Assembly: GCF_030433855.1 (NCBI RefSeq)
Contig: NZ_JARUXC010000017.1
Coordinates: 22,471-86,470, forward strand
Length of the DNA: 64,000 bases
Reading direction: 5' to 3'
Origin: Agreia sp. PsM10
Lineage (GTDB): Bacteria > Actinomycetota > Actinomycetes > Actinomycetales > Microbacteriaceae
The stretch's first letter is position 1, and every line of letters begins with the position of its first letter. The notes beneath the pieces are model-generated. The model did not search any database. It was not told the origin of the DNA and saw nothing but the letters and a program-made list of their open reading frames with translations. This document shows positions 16,545-26,472 of the stretch, piece by piece. A program made the position numbers and the translations under genes.

Positions 16545-17990
16545 CTAGGGCGCGTCGGCGGCGGCGCGCAGGTCGGGGAGTTTCACGAGCAGCATCAGCA
16601 CCAGGCCCACCGCCACCACGAGCACGATGCCGAGGATGCCCCAGTACTGCGCTCCCGCCACGGCGATGAACAGCGCCCAGAGGCCGGGGGAGATGAAGCT
16701 GGCCGCGCGACCCGTCGTGGCGTAGAGGCCGAAGATCTCGCCCTCGCGCCCCGCGGGCGACACCCGCGCCAGCAGCGAACGCGACGCCGTCTGGGCGGGG
16801 CCGACGAAGAGGCAGAGGGCGAGGCCGCCGATCCAGAACACGACCTTGCCCGCGTCGTGCAGGGCGAAGACGGCGGTGCCGGCGACGACGAGGCCGACGA
16901 GCGAGAACAGGATGACGGCGCGCGGCCCGAAGCGGTCGTCGAAGCGCCCGGAGATGATCGTGCTCACTCCGGCCACGAGGTTGGCGGCGATTCCGAAGGC
17001 GACGACCTCGAGGAACTCGAATCCGAAGGTGCCGGAGGCGATGATCGCCCCGAACGCGAACACCCCCGCCAGTCCGTCGCGGTACACGGCGCTGGCCACG
17101 AGGAACCAGAACGTGTGCCGGCTCTCGCGGTAGAGGCGCGCGATGTCTTTCACCAGAACCGCGTAGCTCGCGAAGAACCCGACCTTGGGGCCGACCGAGG
17201 GTGCCGGCGGAAGCTCCGGCACGAACACGAAGATGGGAATGGCGAAGATCACGGTCCAGACGGCACAGCCGACGGCGACGACACGGAACGGCAGACCGTT
17301 CTCCTGCGACAGCCCGAACCAGTCGGCGCTGTAGGCCACGACCACGACGACGAGGGCGACGATGCCGCCGATGTAGCCGAGGCCCCAGCCCAGCCCGCTG
17401 ACCCGCCCGATCGTCTTCTTCGTCGACACCTGCACGAGCATCGCGTTGTAGTTCACTCCGGCGAGCTCGCTGAAGACGCTTCCGATCGCCACGAGAGACG
17501 CCCCGAGAACGAAGTAGCTCGGCTGCCCCTGCACGAAGAACAGGCCGCCCATGCACAGCACCAGCAGCACCGTGTAGACCAGCAGGCCGCCCTTGCGGCT
17601 GCCCGTGCGGTCGGCGCGCTGGCCGAGCACCGGCGCGAGCACCAGGATGACCAGCCCGGCCAGGAAGATCGCGAAGCCGAACCCGCTGGCCAGCTCGGCG
17701 AGGCCTGCGACCTTCACAGGATCATTCTTGGGCAGCGCGGCCACGTCGGCAGGCAGGAAGACGTCGGTGGTGAGGTAGAGGGCCGTGAAGATGAAGGTGA
17801 GGATGACCGAATTGAAGGGCTGGGTTGCCCAGTCCCACAGCGCCCACGACCGAACCTGCCTCGCCGGAACGGGCTCCACTTGCAGGTCGAGCCCCACGGC
17901 CAATGCGGCGCCGGTGTTGGCGACAAGCGGCATCGCGGCCGGCGTCGAGGCGTCGTCTGGGCCGGCTGCGTCGCCGGAATTCTGGGTCAT
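16545..17990 (-). CDS. MFS permease, UMF1/Atg22-like
   Basis: A 481-residue membrane transporter with about 12 hydrophobic segments after a 40-residue polar N-terminus. Seen: VRSWALWDWATQPFNSVILT at the start of TM1, typical of the UMF1 branch, the MFS loop LGQRADRTGSRKGG, and GRVSGLGWGLGYIGG. The substrate is unknown. The start ATG 17990 is fixed by TACTGT at 18002-17997, exactly at leaderless spacing. It is divergent from the ROK-like regulator, with about 100 bases between them, so control by that regulator is possible. Confidence 0.82.
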   Translation of the reverse strand: MTQNSGDAAGPDDASTPAAMPLVANTGAALAVGLDLQVEPVPARQVRSWALWDWATQPFNSVILTFIFTALYLTTDVFLPADVAALPKNDPVKVAGLAELASGFGFAIFLAGLVILVLAPVLGQRADRTGSRKGGLLVYTVLLVLCMGGLFFVQGQPSYFVLGASLVAIGSVFSELAGVNYNAMLVQVSTKKTIGRVSGLGWGLGYIGGIVALVVVVVAYSADWFGLSQENGLPFRVVAVGCAVWTVIFAIPIFVFVPELPPAPSVGPKVGFFASYAVLVKDIARLYRESRHTFWFLVASAVYRDGLAGVFAFGAIIASGTFGFEFLEVVAFGIAANLVAGVSTIISGRFDDRFGPRAVILFSLVGLVVAGTAVFALHDAGKVVFWIGGLALCLFVGPAQTASRSLLARVSPAGREGEIFGLYATTGRAASFISPGLWALFIAVAGAQYWGILGIVLVVAVGLVLMLLVKLPDLRAAADAP

Positions 17991-17996
17991 GGTCAC

Positions 17997-18002
17997 ACAG
18001 TA
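17997..18002 (-). promoter_or_regulatory. -10 box of the UMF1-like permease (leaderless)
   Basis: TACTGT on the minus strand, -12 to -7 from ATG 17990. Confidence 0.5.
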
Positions 18003-18079
18003 GCCGTGCGCCGAGACGAGGCAGCGGACAACGCGTGCACACGAGGTGAAATCGCCAGTGCCGCCGTGATCTTCCGGGC

Positions 18080-18085
18080 TAGGGT
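18080..18085 (+). promoter_or_regulatory. -10 box of the ROK-like gene
   Basis: TAGGGT places +1 at 18092, one base before ATG 18093, so the mRNA would be effectively leaderless. Confidence 0.45.
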
Positions 18086-18092
18086 TAGACGC

Positions 18093-19304
18093 ATGAATCG
18101 GCACCCGGGGGGCCTCTTCGTGCGGGGGCGCGGAGGAGACACAGCAGATCTTCGGGAGCACAATCTCGCCCTGGTGCTGCGCCACCTGCGAGACCACGGC
18201 CCCTCGTCGAGGGCCCAGATCGCCGACTCGTCGACGCTCGGCCTGTCGACGCTGACGGGCATGATCGGCGAGCTGAAGGCTCTCGATCTCGTGACAGAGG
18301 GGCTCGCCGACACGCAGTCACGTCTCGGACGTCCCACGCACGCCGTGTCGCTGTCGGGTGACGGCTGGGTCGTCGCGGGGCTCCGGGTGGATGTCGATGG
18401 CGTTCGGGCGAAGACGGCCACCGTCCGTGGCGATCACCTCGGCAGCTACGCCGATCGCGCCGACCTGCGCGGCGGCGATCCCGCACAGGCGATCCGGATG
18501 CTCGCGTCGGCGATCGATTGGATCGTCGAGTCGGTGGATCCCCCGCGAGTCCTGACGGCCGTGAGCATCGCTGTTGCGGGTCGCGTATCGCCCTGGGGCG
18601 ACGTCGTCGTCCGATCCGACGCCCTCGAGTGGGCCGCCGTCGATCTCGCGAGCGGAGTGCGCGCCGAGCTGGCCGAGCGCGGCCGCGGAGGGGCCGTGGT
18701 GCAGGTCGTGAGCGACAGCGCCGCGGCCGCCCTCGGGCTCGTGCGCGGCGAATTGCGCGAGCGCATCGGAGAACGCACCATGCTGTACTTCGGCGGGGAG
18801 CGCACAGTGGCGGGCGGCGTGCTCGTCGCCGGTGAGCCGGCGATCCCCGGCGGCCTCGGCGAGTCGGACTTCGCGCGGATACCCGTGACCATCGAGGATG
18901 GCTCGTCGCGGCGACTCGGAGACGTGGTCGCCCTGGCAGGAGTGCTGACGACGGCGGGTGTGCGGTCCGTCCGGGAGGCCGCTCAACTCGTCGACCGTTC
19001 TCCCCGCGAGGCCCTGTCGATGCTGCTGGCGGCCGTGGCCGAAGGAGACGAGGCCGCAGCGGGCGCTGTGGCCGCCGTCATGGCCGCGTTGTCGCAGGCG
19101 ATCGAGGCCGCCGTCGCGGTGGTCGGGGCCGAGGTCGTGGTGCTCGACGGCTACCTCGGCGTGCTCGGCACCCTCATCACCCCCTCCGTCGATGCGGAGG
19201 TCGAGGTGATCGCACTGCCCTCGCATCCGTCGAGGGTCGTCGACGGGGCCGTCTTCGCGGCGCGAGATGCCAGGCTGTCGCACCCGTCTCGCATCCGGGA
19301 CTGA
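18093..19304 (+). CDS. ROK-like transcriptional regulator lacking the zinc cluster
   Basis: A 403-residue protein. The N-terminal winged helix (HLRDHGPSSRAQIADSSTLG with LSTLTGMIGELKALDLV, about 25-70) resembles NagC/XylR-type ROK repressors, and RLGRPTHAVSLSGDGWVVAG leads into an ASKHA-fold sugar-kinase-like body. The zinc cluster CxCGxxGCxE and a GH motif of true ROK proteins are absent; the equivalent region reads AIPGGLGESDFARIP. The ligand is therefore unclear. It is divergent from the MFS permease and may regulate it. Confidence 0.8.
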   Translation: MNRHPGGLFVRGRGGDTADLREHNLALVLRHLRDHGPSSRAQIADSSTLGLSTLTGMIGELKALDLVTEGLADTQSRLGRPTHAVSLSGDGWVVAGLRVDVDGVRAKTATVRGDHLGSYADRADLRGGDPAQAIRMLASAIDWIVESVDPPRVLTAVSIAVAGRVSPWGDVVVRSDALEWAAVDLASGVRAELAERGRGGAVVQVVSDSAAAALGLVRGELRERIGERTMLYFGGERTVAGGVLVAGEPAIPGGLGESDFARIPVTIEDGSSRRLGDVVALAGVLTTAGVRSVREAAQLVDRSPREALSMLLAAVAEGDEAAAGAVAAVMAALSQAIEAAVAVVGAEVVVLDGYLGVLGTLITPSVDAEVEVIALPSHPSRVVDGAVFAARDARLSHPSRIRD

Positions 19305-19326
19305 CCCTACCGGCGAGCCGTCGTTC

Positions 19327-19353
19327 AAAGTTGAGTCGTGCTAGCTCAACTTT
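19327..19353. promoter_or_regulatory. HAIR operator 1 (HspR site) upstream of dnaK
   Basis: GTTGAGT-N7-GCTCAAC at 19330-19350, extended to nine-base perfect arms (AAAGTTGAG and CTCAACTTT). It matches the HspR-associated inverted repeat consensus CTTGAGT-N7-ACTCAAG. Confidence 0.85.
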
Positions 19354-19365
19354 AGCTGTGAGGAC

Positions 19366-19394
19366 TTGACAGGGATTTCGCTCGCTGGCAAGCT
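19366..19394 (+). promoter_or_regulatory. Probable dnaK promoter between HAIR sites
   Basis: TTGACA (19366-19371), 17 bases, then CAAGCT (19389-19394). The start point would fall near 19401, inside HAIR 2, so bound HspR would cover the start. The -10 is weak. Confidence 0.45.
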
Positions 19395-19413
19395 TGAGTC
19401 AACAAGGCTCAAC
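19393..19413. promoter_or_regulatory. HAIR operator 2 (HspR site) upstream of dnaK
   Basis: CTTGAGT-N7-GCTCAAC. The left half is the exact HAIR consensus; the right half differs at both end bases of ACTCAAG. Confidence 0.85.
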
Positions 19414-19485
19414 CCTTGTGAGAACTTAGACATTCTTGAAGTGAGAACGTCGGTCCCGCCAGCAAAACAAGGAGATATCACTCAC

Positions 19486-21357
<1,872 letters not shown>

Positions 21358-21359
21358 CC

Positions 21360-22010
21360 ATGACCGACCAGAACTCGTTCCCTGAGCCTGTCGAAGGGGA
21401 GGAACCGGCTTCGGCGACAGACCCCTCGACAGGCTCGGGGAGCGACTCCGGCCAGCCCGTCGATGGTGCCACCGAGGACGCGACCTTCATCGAGGCCGAA
21501 GGCCCCGATGTCGAGACCTCTCTGAGCGACGCCGACCTGAGCTTTCTCGAAGACGCCTCCAGTGCGTCGTCGTCGACTGCCTCAGACGAGGTGCTCGCCG
21601 CAGAACGGCTCGCCGATCTGCAGCGCGTCACCGCGGAATACGCGAACTACCGCAAGCGCACCGAGGCGAACCGCGAGGTCGAGCGGGAGCGCACCGTCGG
21701 CGAGGTCGTGAAGGTTCTGCTGCCGGTGCTCGACGATCTCGACCGCGCTGAGAAGCACGGCGACCTCGGAGACGGCCCGTTCGCATCCATCGCGCAGAAG
21801 CTGCGCGGCGGCACCGAGCGTCTGGGACTGAAGCCGTTCGGAGCCGCGGGCGATGCATTCGACCCGCAGCTGCACGAGGCGATCTTCCAGCAGCCGTCGG
21901 CCGATGTCGAGGTCGAGACGGTCGCCGACGTCGTCGAGACGGGCTACTACCTCGGCTCCACGCTTCTGCGTGCGGCCAAGGTCGTCGTCTCGACTCCGGT
22001 CAGCGCTTAA
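21360..22010 (+). CDS. grpE: Nucleotide exchange factor GrpE with repeat-derived N-terminus
   Basis: A 216-residue DnaK co-chaperone that releases ADP. The conserved core runs from about 78 (LQRVTAEYANYRKRTEANRE, coiled coil) to the beta domain with FDPQLHEAIFQQPS and VVETGYYLGSTLLRAAKVVV. Residues 6-29 are encoded by an inverted-repeat element (21376-21444), giving FPEPVEG and PSTGSG peptides, followed by an acidic, Ser/Ala-rich linker. The ATG lies two bases after the dnaK stop. The disordered N-terminus probably tolerates the insertion. Confidence 0.95.
   Translation: MTDQNSFPEPVEGEEPASATDPSTGSGSDSGQPVDGATEDATFIEAEGPDVETSLSDADLSFLEDASSASSSTASDEVLAAERLADLQRVTAEYANYRKRTEANREVERERTVGEVVKVLLPVLDDLDRAEKHGDLGDGPFASIAQKLRGGTERLGLKPFGAAGDAFDPQLHEAIFQQPSADVEVETVADVVETGYYLGSTLLRAAKVVVSTPVSA
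21376..21444. repeat. Palindromic element inside the grpE coding region
   Basis: Left arm 21376-21399 contains CCTGAGCCTGTCGAAGGG; the right arm 21422-21444 is close to its reverse complement (CCCCTCGACAGGCTCGGGG). Member of the CCTGAGC family described in the findings. Confidence 0.8.
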
Positions 22011-22026
22011 GACACAACCTGGTAGA

Positions 22027-22078
22027 GCCCCTTTGACAGGCTCGGGGAACGAACCGTTCGCCGAGCCTGTCGAGGGGC
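22027..22078. repeat. Palindromic element between grpE and dnaJ
   Basis: Arms 22027-22051 and 22055-22078 of the same family, closely spaced, able to form a long hairpin in the operon mRNA. It may lower or separate expression of dnaJ and hspR from dnaK and grpE. Confidence 0.8.
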
Positions 22079-22100
22079 ACCACTGATCAACAAGGAAAAA

Positions 22101-23087
22101 ATGGCCAGCCAGGATTGGTTCGACAAGGACTTCTACAAGGTGCTTGGCGTCTCGAAGGACATCTCCGAGGCCGAGCTCAAGAAGACGTATCGCAAGCTCG
22201 CGCGTCAGTACCACCCCGACTCCAACCCCGGCGATCCCAAAGCCGAGGCCAAGTTCAAAGAGATCTCCGAGGCCAACTCGGTGCTGTCCGACCCTGAACA
22301 GCGCAAGGAGTACGACCAGATCCGCGCCATGGGCTCAGGGGCCCGATTCCAGGCTCCCGGCCAGCAGGGCGGCGGCTTCGAAGACGTCTTCGGCGGCATG
22401 TTCGGCGGCGGCGGGGGCGGCCGCGGAGGCCAGCAGTACACCTACACCCAGCCCGGTGCCGGCAGCCAGTACGACGACCTCCTGGGAGGCCTCTTCGGCG
22501 GCTCGTCCGGAGGCTTCCGCGGGTTCGGCGGACCGACTCGTGGCCGCGACGTCACGGCCCGCGCCACCATCGACTTCCTCACGGCCACCAAGGGCGACAC
22601 GATCAAGCTGCAGACCGCAGACGGTCGCCCGATCACCGTGAAGATTCCGGCCGGCGTCTCCGACGGTCAGAAGATCAAATTGCGCGGCAAGGGTGAGGCC
22701 AGTCCCGATGGGGGCGAGCCAGGCGATATCGTCTTGACCGTGACCGTGCGCAAACACCCCGTATTCGAACGCGACGGGTTGAACCTGCGCGTGAACGTTC
22801 CCGTGACCTTCGTCGAGGCGACGCTCGGAGCGACGATCGAGGTTCCGACCCTCGGCGGCGATCCCGTCAAGCTCAAGGTCGCTCCCGGCACACCCTCTGG
22901 GCGCGTGCTGCGGGTCAAGGGCCGCGGCGTCGAGACGTCGAAGGGCACCGGCGACCTGCTCGCCGTGGTGCAGGTCGCGGTTCCCGCGCACCTCAGCCCC
23001 GAGGCCCGCGAGGCGCTCGAGGCGTTCCACGCGGTCGAGCCGCAGGAGAACCCGCGCCTCGAGCTGCTCTCCAAGGCGCACGAGTAG
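22101..23087 (+). CDS. dnaJ: Co-chaperone DnaJ, class B (no zinc finger)
   Basis: A 328-residue Hsp40. J domain at about 10-75 with HPD at 38-40, then a Gly/Phe-rich region (about 85-148), then two beta-barrel client-binding domains. The CxxCxGxG zinc repeats of class A DnaJ are absent; the G/F region leads directly into RDVTARATIDF. It is therefore CbpA-like in architecture although it sits in the dnaK operon. AAGGA precedes ATG 22101. A hairpin-forming repeat lies upstream. Confidence 0.95.
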   Translation: MASQDWFDKDFYKVLGVSKDISEAELKKTYRKLARQYHPDSNPGDPKAEAKFKEISEANSVLSDPEQRKEYDQIRAMGSGARFQAPGQQGGGFEDVFGGMFGGGGGGRGGQQYTYTQPGAGSQYDDLLGGLFGGSSGGFRGFGGPTRGRDVTARATIDFLTATKGDTIKLQTADGRPITVKIPAGVSDGQKIKLRGKGEASPDGGEPGDIVLTVTVRKHPVFERDGLNLRVNVPVTFVEATLGATIEVPTLGGDPVKLKVAPGTPSGRVLRVKGRGVETSKGTGDLLAVVQVAVPAHLSPEAREALEAFHAVEPQENPRLELLSKAHE

Positions 23088-23136
23088 CCCTCCCGCACCC
23101 TGATTACTCCGCACGAGCCAGACAGAAAGGCAGGCC

Positions 23137-23547
23137 ATGGACGAGAACTCACCGATGTTCGCGATCGCCATGGCCGCCGAACTGGCCGGCATGCATCCGC
23201 AGACCCTGCGCCAGTACGACCGCATCGGGCTCGTGAGTCCCACCCGCACGGCGGGCAAGTCGCGTCGTTACTCGATGCGCAACGTGGTGCAGCTGCGCGA
23301 GGTCGCACGTCTCTCGGCGGAGGGCGTGAGCCTCGAGGGCATCGCCCGCATCCTGACCCTCGAGAATCAGGTGAGCGCCCTCACCGGCCGCGTTCGCGAG
23401 CTCGAGAGCGCACTCGCCGACGAACTGCTCAACCGCCCGAACCGCCGCGTCTTCGCGGCTGACGTGCAGGGCGACGTGGTGTCGCTCAAGCATGGAACGC
23501 GCACGGCCCGCCGCACCGAGGTCGTGATCTGGCGCCCCACCGACTGA
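23137..23547 (+). CDS. hspR: Heat-shock repressor HspR (MerR family)
   Basis: A 136-residue MerR-type repressor. Helix-turn-helix FAIAMAAELAGMHPQTLRQY at about 8-27, wing GKSRRYS, then VQLREVARLSAEGVSLEGIA and a coiled coil. In actinobacteria HspR binds HAIR sites together with DnaK and releases them on heat shock, so the operon is autoregulated. Predicted sites are 19327-19353, 19393-19413 and 52058-52078 (clpB). AGAAAGGCAGG precedes the ATG. Confidence 0.95.
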   Translation: MDENSPMFAIAMAAELAGMHPQTLRQYDRIGLVSPTRTAGKSRRYSMRNVVQLREVARLSAEGVSLEGIARILTLENQVSALTGRVRELESALADELLNRPNRRVFAADVQGDVVSLKHGTRTARRTEVVIWRPTD

Positions 23548-23570
23548 CCAGTGGGTACCCCTGCGGTCAG
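23544..23570. terminator. Hairpin at the end of hspR
   Basis: CTGACC (23544-23549) pairs with GGTCAG (23565-23570), with GGGTACCC able to pair inside. It overlaps the hspR stop and lies between convergent hspR and glpX. Confidence 0.45.
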
Positions 23571-23617
23571 TAGTGCCCGGTGCGTCGGTACCCCTTGTCC
23601 GCGCGGGTACCTGCTGT

Positions 23618-24496
23618 TCAGGTGACAGGCGTCGACACGAAGAGAACGCGGTCGCTCGCGACCAGCTCGTCGAGGGTGAAGACCCGGTTCAGGTCGTGGC
23701 CCGCCGCGATCGCGGCCGCCCGCTGCGACTCCGACCGCGGATCCATGCGCCCCTGCATGAACCCGCCCAACGAGCGCACGGCGCACGCCGCGATGATCCC
23801 CTCCGGAGTGCCGCCCGTTCCCATGACGGCGTCGACGCCCGAGCCGGGCGTGGCCGCCGCGATCGCGATCGACACGTCGCCCTCACCCACCAGGTGCACG
23901 CGCACGCCGAGCCCGCGCAGCTCGGCGACGAGGGATGCGTGCCGCGGCTTGTCGAGAACCCCGACGACGAGCTCGCCGATCGGCTTGCCGAGAGCGCCGG
24001 CGAGCCGCGTCGCGTTCTGCGTGGGCGGCGCGAGCACGTCGAGCCCCCCGACCCCCGCCGCCCCGGCGATGAGCTTCTGCATGTAGAACACGTCGCGCGG
24101 GTCGAACATGCTTCCGCGCGGTGCGAGCGCGATCACGGCCACCGCCCCCGGAAGGTTCTCCGCCGCGAGTCGCGTTCCGTCGAGCGGGTCGACGGCGACA
24201 TCGCACGCGGGCCCCGAGCCCGTGCCCAGCCGCTCGCCGTTCGCGAGCATCGGCGCCTCGTCCTTCTCTCCCTCGCCGATCACGACCGTGCCGTCGAACG
24301 GGGCCCGGCCCAGGGCATCCCGCATCGCCGCGACGGCCAGCTCGTCGGCGCCGTTCTTGTCGCCCGACCCCACGAGGGGCAGGCACGCGGATGCCGCGGC
24401 CTCGGTCGCGCGCACGATGGCGGCCACGAGATCGGCCGGATAGTTGTGGGCCCCCACGACCGTGGTCGGAGCGAGGGGCGGCGTCGGGAGGGGCAT
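23618..24496 (-). CDS. glpX: Class II fructose-1,6-bisphosphatase, short at the C-terminus
   Basis: A 292-residue GlpX-type phosphatase of gluconeogenesis. Seen: GDKNGADELAVAAMR, GEGEKDEAPML, the metal and substrate loop DPLDGTRLAAEN, and GTGGTPEGIIAACAVRSLGG. It ends at DRVLFVSTPVT, where GlpX proteins normally read on (GVTDG..L..GVR) for about 30 more residues. The DNA beyond the TGA no longer gives that tail, although GTRADKGYRRT in the same frame faintly resembles it. Active-site loops are intact, so function may persist. The start is ATG 24496; TACCCT at 24510-24505 is the likely -10. Confidence 0.82.
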   Translation of the reverse strand: MPLPTPPLAPTTVVGAHNYPADLVAAIVRATEAAASACLPLVGSGDKNGADELAVAAMRDALGRAPFDGTVVIGEGEKDEAPMLANGERLGTGSGPACDVAVDPLDGTRLAAENLPGAVAVIALAPRGSMFDPRDVFYMQKLIAGAAGVGGLDVLAPPTQNATRLAGALGKPIGELVVGVLDKPRHASLVAELRGLGVRVHLVGEGDVSIAIAAATPGSGVDAVMGTGGTPEGIIAACAVRSLGGFMQGRMDPRSESQRAAAIAAGHDLNRVFTLDELVASDRVLFVSTPVT

Positions 24497-24504
24497 GACT
24501 GAAA

Positions 24505-24514
24505 AGGGTAGCGT
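24505..24514. promoter_or_regulatory. Back-to-back -10 boxes sharing one TA step
   Basis: AGGGTAGCGT reads TACCCT on the minus strand (glpX) and TAGCGT on the plus strand (GNAT gene). Each puts +1 two bases before the gene's start codon. The two polymerases could not bind together. Confidence 0.5.
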
Positions 24515-24522
24515 TGTCGCCC

Positions 24523-24984
24523 GTGAGCACTGCATCGATCGAGATCCGAGACACAGCATTCGACCACCCCGATTCCGAGGCGTTGCGGGCCGCGCAGCGC
24601 GTCGAGATCGACGCGCGCTACGGCGGTGACACCGAGCCGGGAACCAAGCCGTCGGCATCCGATGTGCCGGTCTTCGTCGTCGCTTACGACGACGCGGGAA
24701 GACCCGTGGGATGCGGCGGCCTGCGACAGCTCGACGACGCCAGCGCCGAGATCAAGCGCATGTTCGTGACTCCGGATGCGCGCGGCACGGGTGTGTCGGT
24801 CGCGGTGCTGCACGCGCTCGAAGAGCGGGCTCGCAGCCGCGGCTGGAGCACCCTGCGGCTCGAGACGGGAACGGCGCAGCCGGACGCCGTTCGCTTCTAC
24901 GAACGCGAGGGGTACACGCTCATTCCGAACTTCGGCGCCTACGCGGGAGCCGCAGAGTCGCTCTGCTACGAGCGCCGCATCTAG
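24523..24984 (+). CDS. GNAT-family N-acetyltransferase
   Basis: A 153-residue acetyl-CoA-dependent transferase; the substrate is unknown. Seen: VGCGGLRQLDDASAEIKRMF as strands 2-4, the acetyl-CoA pyrophosphate loop VTPDARGTGVSVAVLHALEE (about 85-104), and AVRFYEREGYTLIPNFGAYA near the C-terminus. Start GTG 24523 is two bases after the predicted +1; a TTG at 24514 is an alternative. Divergent from glpX. Confidence 0.85.
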   Translation: MSTASIEIRDTAFDHPDSEALRAAQRVEIDARYGGDTEPGTKPSASDVPVFVVAYDDAGRPVGCGGLRQLDDASAEIKRMFVTPDARGTGVSVAVLHALEERARSRGWSTLRLETGTAQPDAVRFYEREGYTLIPNFGAYAGAAESLCYERRI

Positions 24985-24999
24985 GCGCTCCGGCGCCGT

Positions 25000-26346
25000 C
25001 TATGCGACGAGGCCCGCCCGGCGCTGCTCGCGCTCGCGGGCCCGTCGCTCGAAGCGGGGCTCCGCGCCGGCCGCGCGTGCACCGAGCGACACGAGTTCGC
25101 GCACGGCCCAGCCGAGCAGCACCACGAGCAGCACGTTCCGGGCCGTGAGCAGCAGCGCCACTCCGGGATCTCCCGCGATGAGCGGCATGTAGAGGATAGG
25201 GAACACGAACGTGGTGAGCACCGAGATGGCCACCATGAGCAGCGCGGGTGTTCTCCAGGCGCGCCATCCGTGCGTGATTCCCACGGCGATGATCGGGGCC
25301 AGCCAGAGCATGTACTGGGGGGAGCCCACCTTGTTGAACACGACCACCGTGGTGGCGAGCGCGAGTGAGGCGACGAGCAGCAGCCTCTGGGTCTGCGCAC
25401 CACGGTGCTTGGCCCACACCACGAGCGCCAGCACGCCGACGACGGCCAGGGCCATGACCGGTGTCATCAGCGAGACGGCGATGTGGTCGTAGGGGCCGAC
25501 GACCTCGCGGGTGGCGATCTCGGTGTTGTTGATGATGTGGCTGCCCGGCCTGTTGAGAATAGCGAGCCAGAGCCACGGCGTGGTGACGGGCGCCTCGAGC
25601 TGAAGGCCGCGCGAGGTCTGCATCTGCGCGAAGCCGAGAAGGTAGTGCAGCCCGCCGAGGGCCCACACGATGGCGGCGACCCCCACCGAGAACATGGCAC
25701 CGGTCGCGACCGCGATGCGGCGGCGTGGGAACGCACCGACGATGGCCAGGAAGATCGCGGCGGGCCACACCTTGATCCAGGTGGCGAGGGCCAGAAGAAC
25801 GGATGCGACGATCGGCCGTCGCGCGATCAGAACGAGGGCGATGATCACCAGGGGAGCGGTGATGCCCTCGAGACGAAGCAGCGCCACCGGGCTCAGGAGT
25901 GTGAGGATTCCGAGCCACCACCACGAGGCCAGGACTCCGCGGCGGGAGCGACCGCGGTTGGAGAGAACCAGGATCGATGCCGCATTCAGCGAGGCGATGA
26001 GCACGAACCAGAGCAGCTGGTAGAACTGGGGGCCCGCGATGTTCGAGATGGCGATCGGCAGGATCGCCCCGATCGGGTAGACCCACTCGAAGTGGATGCC
26101 CGGCCATTGACCGAAGCTCTCGGCGGCGATGGCCCAGCGGCGGTACAGCGGCAGGTCGCCCTCGACGGTTCCGGCGACGATGTTGGGCAGCAGGCCGAGC
26201 AGGTAGACGACATGGATTCCGACGAAGCCCCAGAGCAGGTTGCGCGGCTTCTCGAAGACCTCAGGTTCTGGCAGTGCGGGTCGGATGAATCGGTCGTAGA
26301 TGCCCTGCGGTGCCAGGCCTTGGATCGCTGTATCGGTTGTCGCCAC
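25000..26346 (-). CDS. GT87-type membrane glycosyltransferase
   Basis: A 448-residue integral membrane protein with about 10-12 hydrophobic segments, resembling GT87/DUF2029 polyprenol-phosphate-sugar-dependent mannosyltransferases. Seen: GDLPLYRRWAIAAESFGQWP in the first outer loop, which carries the acidic residue typical of GT-C enzymes, WIKVWPAAIFLAI, and KVGSPQYMLWLAPIIAVG. The tail is Arg-rich and cytoplasmic. It probably glycosylates a cell-envelope lipid or glycan. GTG 26346 is one base after the predicted +1 (TACGGT, 26359-26354). Confidence 0.75.
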   Translation of the reverse strand: MATTDTAIQGLAPQGIYDRFIRPALPEPEVFEKPRNLLWGFVGIHVVYLLGLLPNIVAGTVEGDLPLYRRWAIAAESFGQWPGIHFEWVYPIGAILPIAISNIAGPQFYQLLWFVLIASLNAASILVLSNRGRSRRGVLASWWWLGILTLLSPVALLRLEGITAPLVIIALVLIARRPIVASVLLALATWIKVWPAAIFLAIVGAFPRRRIAVATGAMFSVGVAAIVWALGGLHYLLGFAQMQTSRGLQLEAPVTTPWLWLAILNRPGSHIINNTEIATREVVGPYDHIAVSLMTPVMALAVVGVLALVVWAKHRGAQTQRLLLVASLALATTVVVFNKVGSPQYMLWLAPIIAVGITHGWRAWRTPALLMVAISVLTTFVFPILYMPLIAGDPGVALLLTARNVLLVVLLGWAVRELVSLGARAAGAEPRFERRAREREQRRAGLVA

Positions 26347-26353
26347 TCTTGCG

Positions 26354-26359
26354 ACCGTA
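26354..26359 (-). promoter_or_regulatory. -10 box of the GT87 gene
   Basis: TACGGT on the minus strand, +1 at 26347, one base before GTG 26346. Confidence 0.45.
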
Positions 26360-26472
26360 GTGTCGAATGCCTGCGAGCGAGCAGGGATTCACCTTGCCGT
26401 TACCTGACCGTCGATTCGCGGACACCGGAATCCCGCCGGATGTCGTGTGAGGCGCACGACGTGATTCACGAC

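Noticed and set aside
19305..19485. A CIRCE element upstream of dnaK
   Set aside because: The inverted repeats have the HAIR half-site TTGAGT/CTCAA with a 7-base spacer, not the CIRCE arms TTAGCACTC. hspR in the operon agrees.
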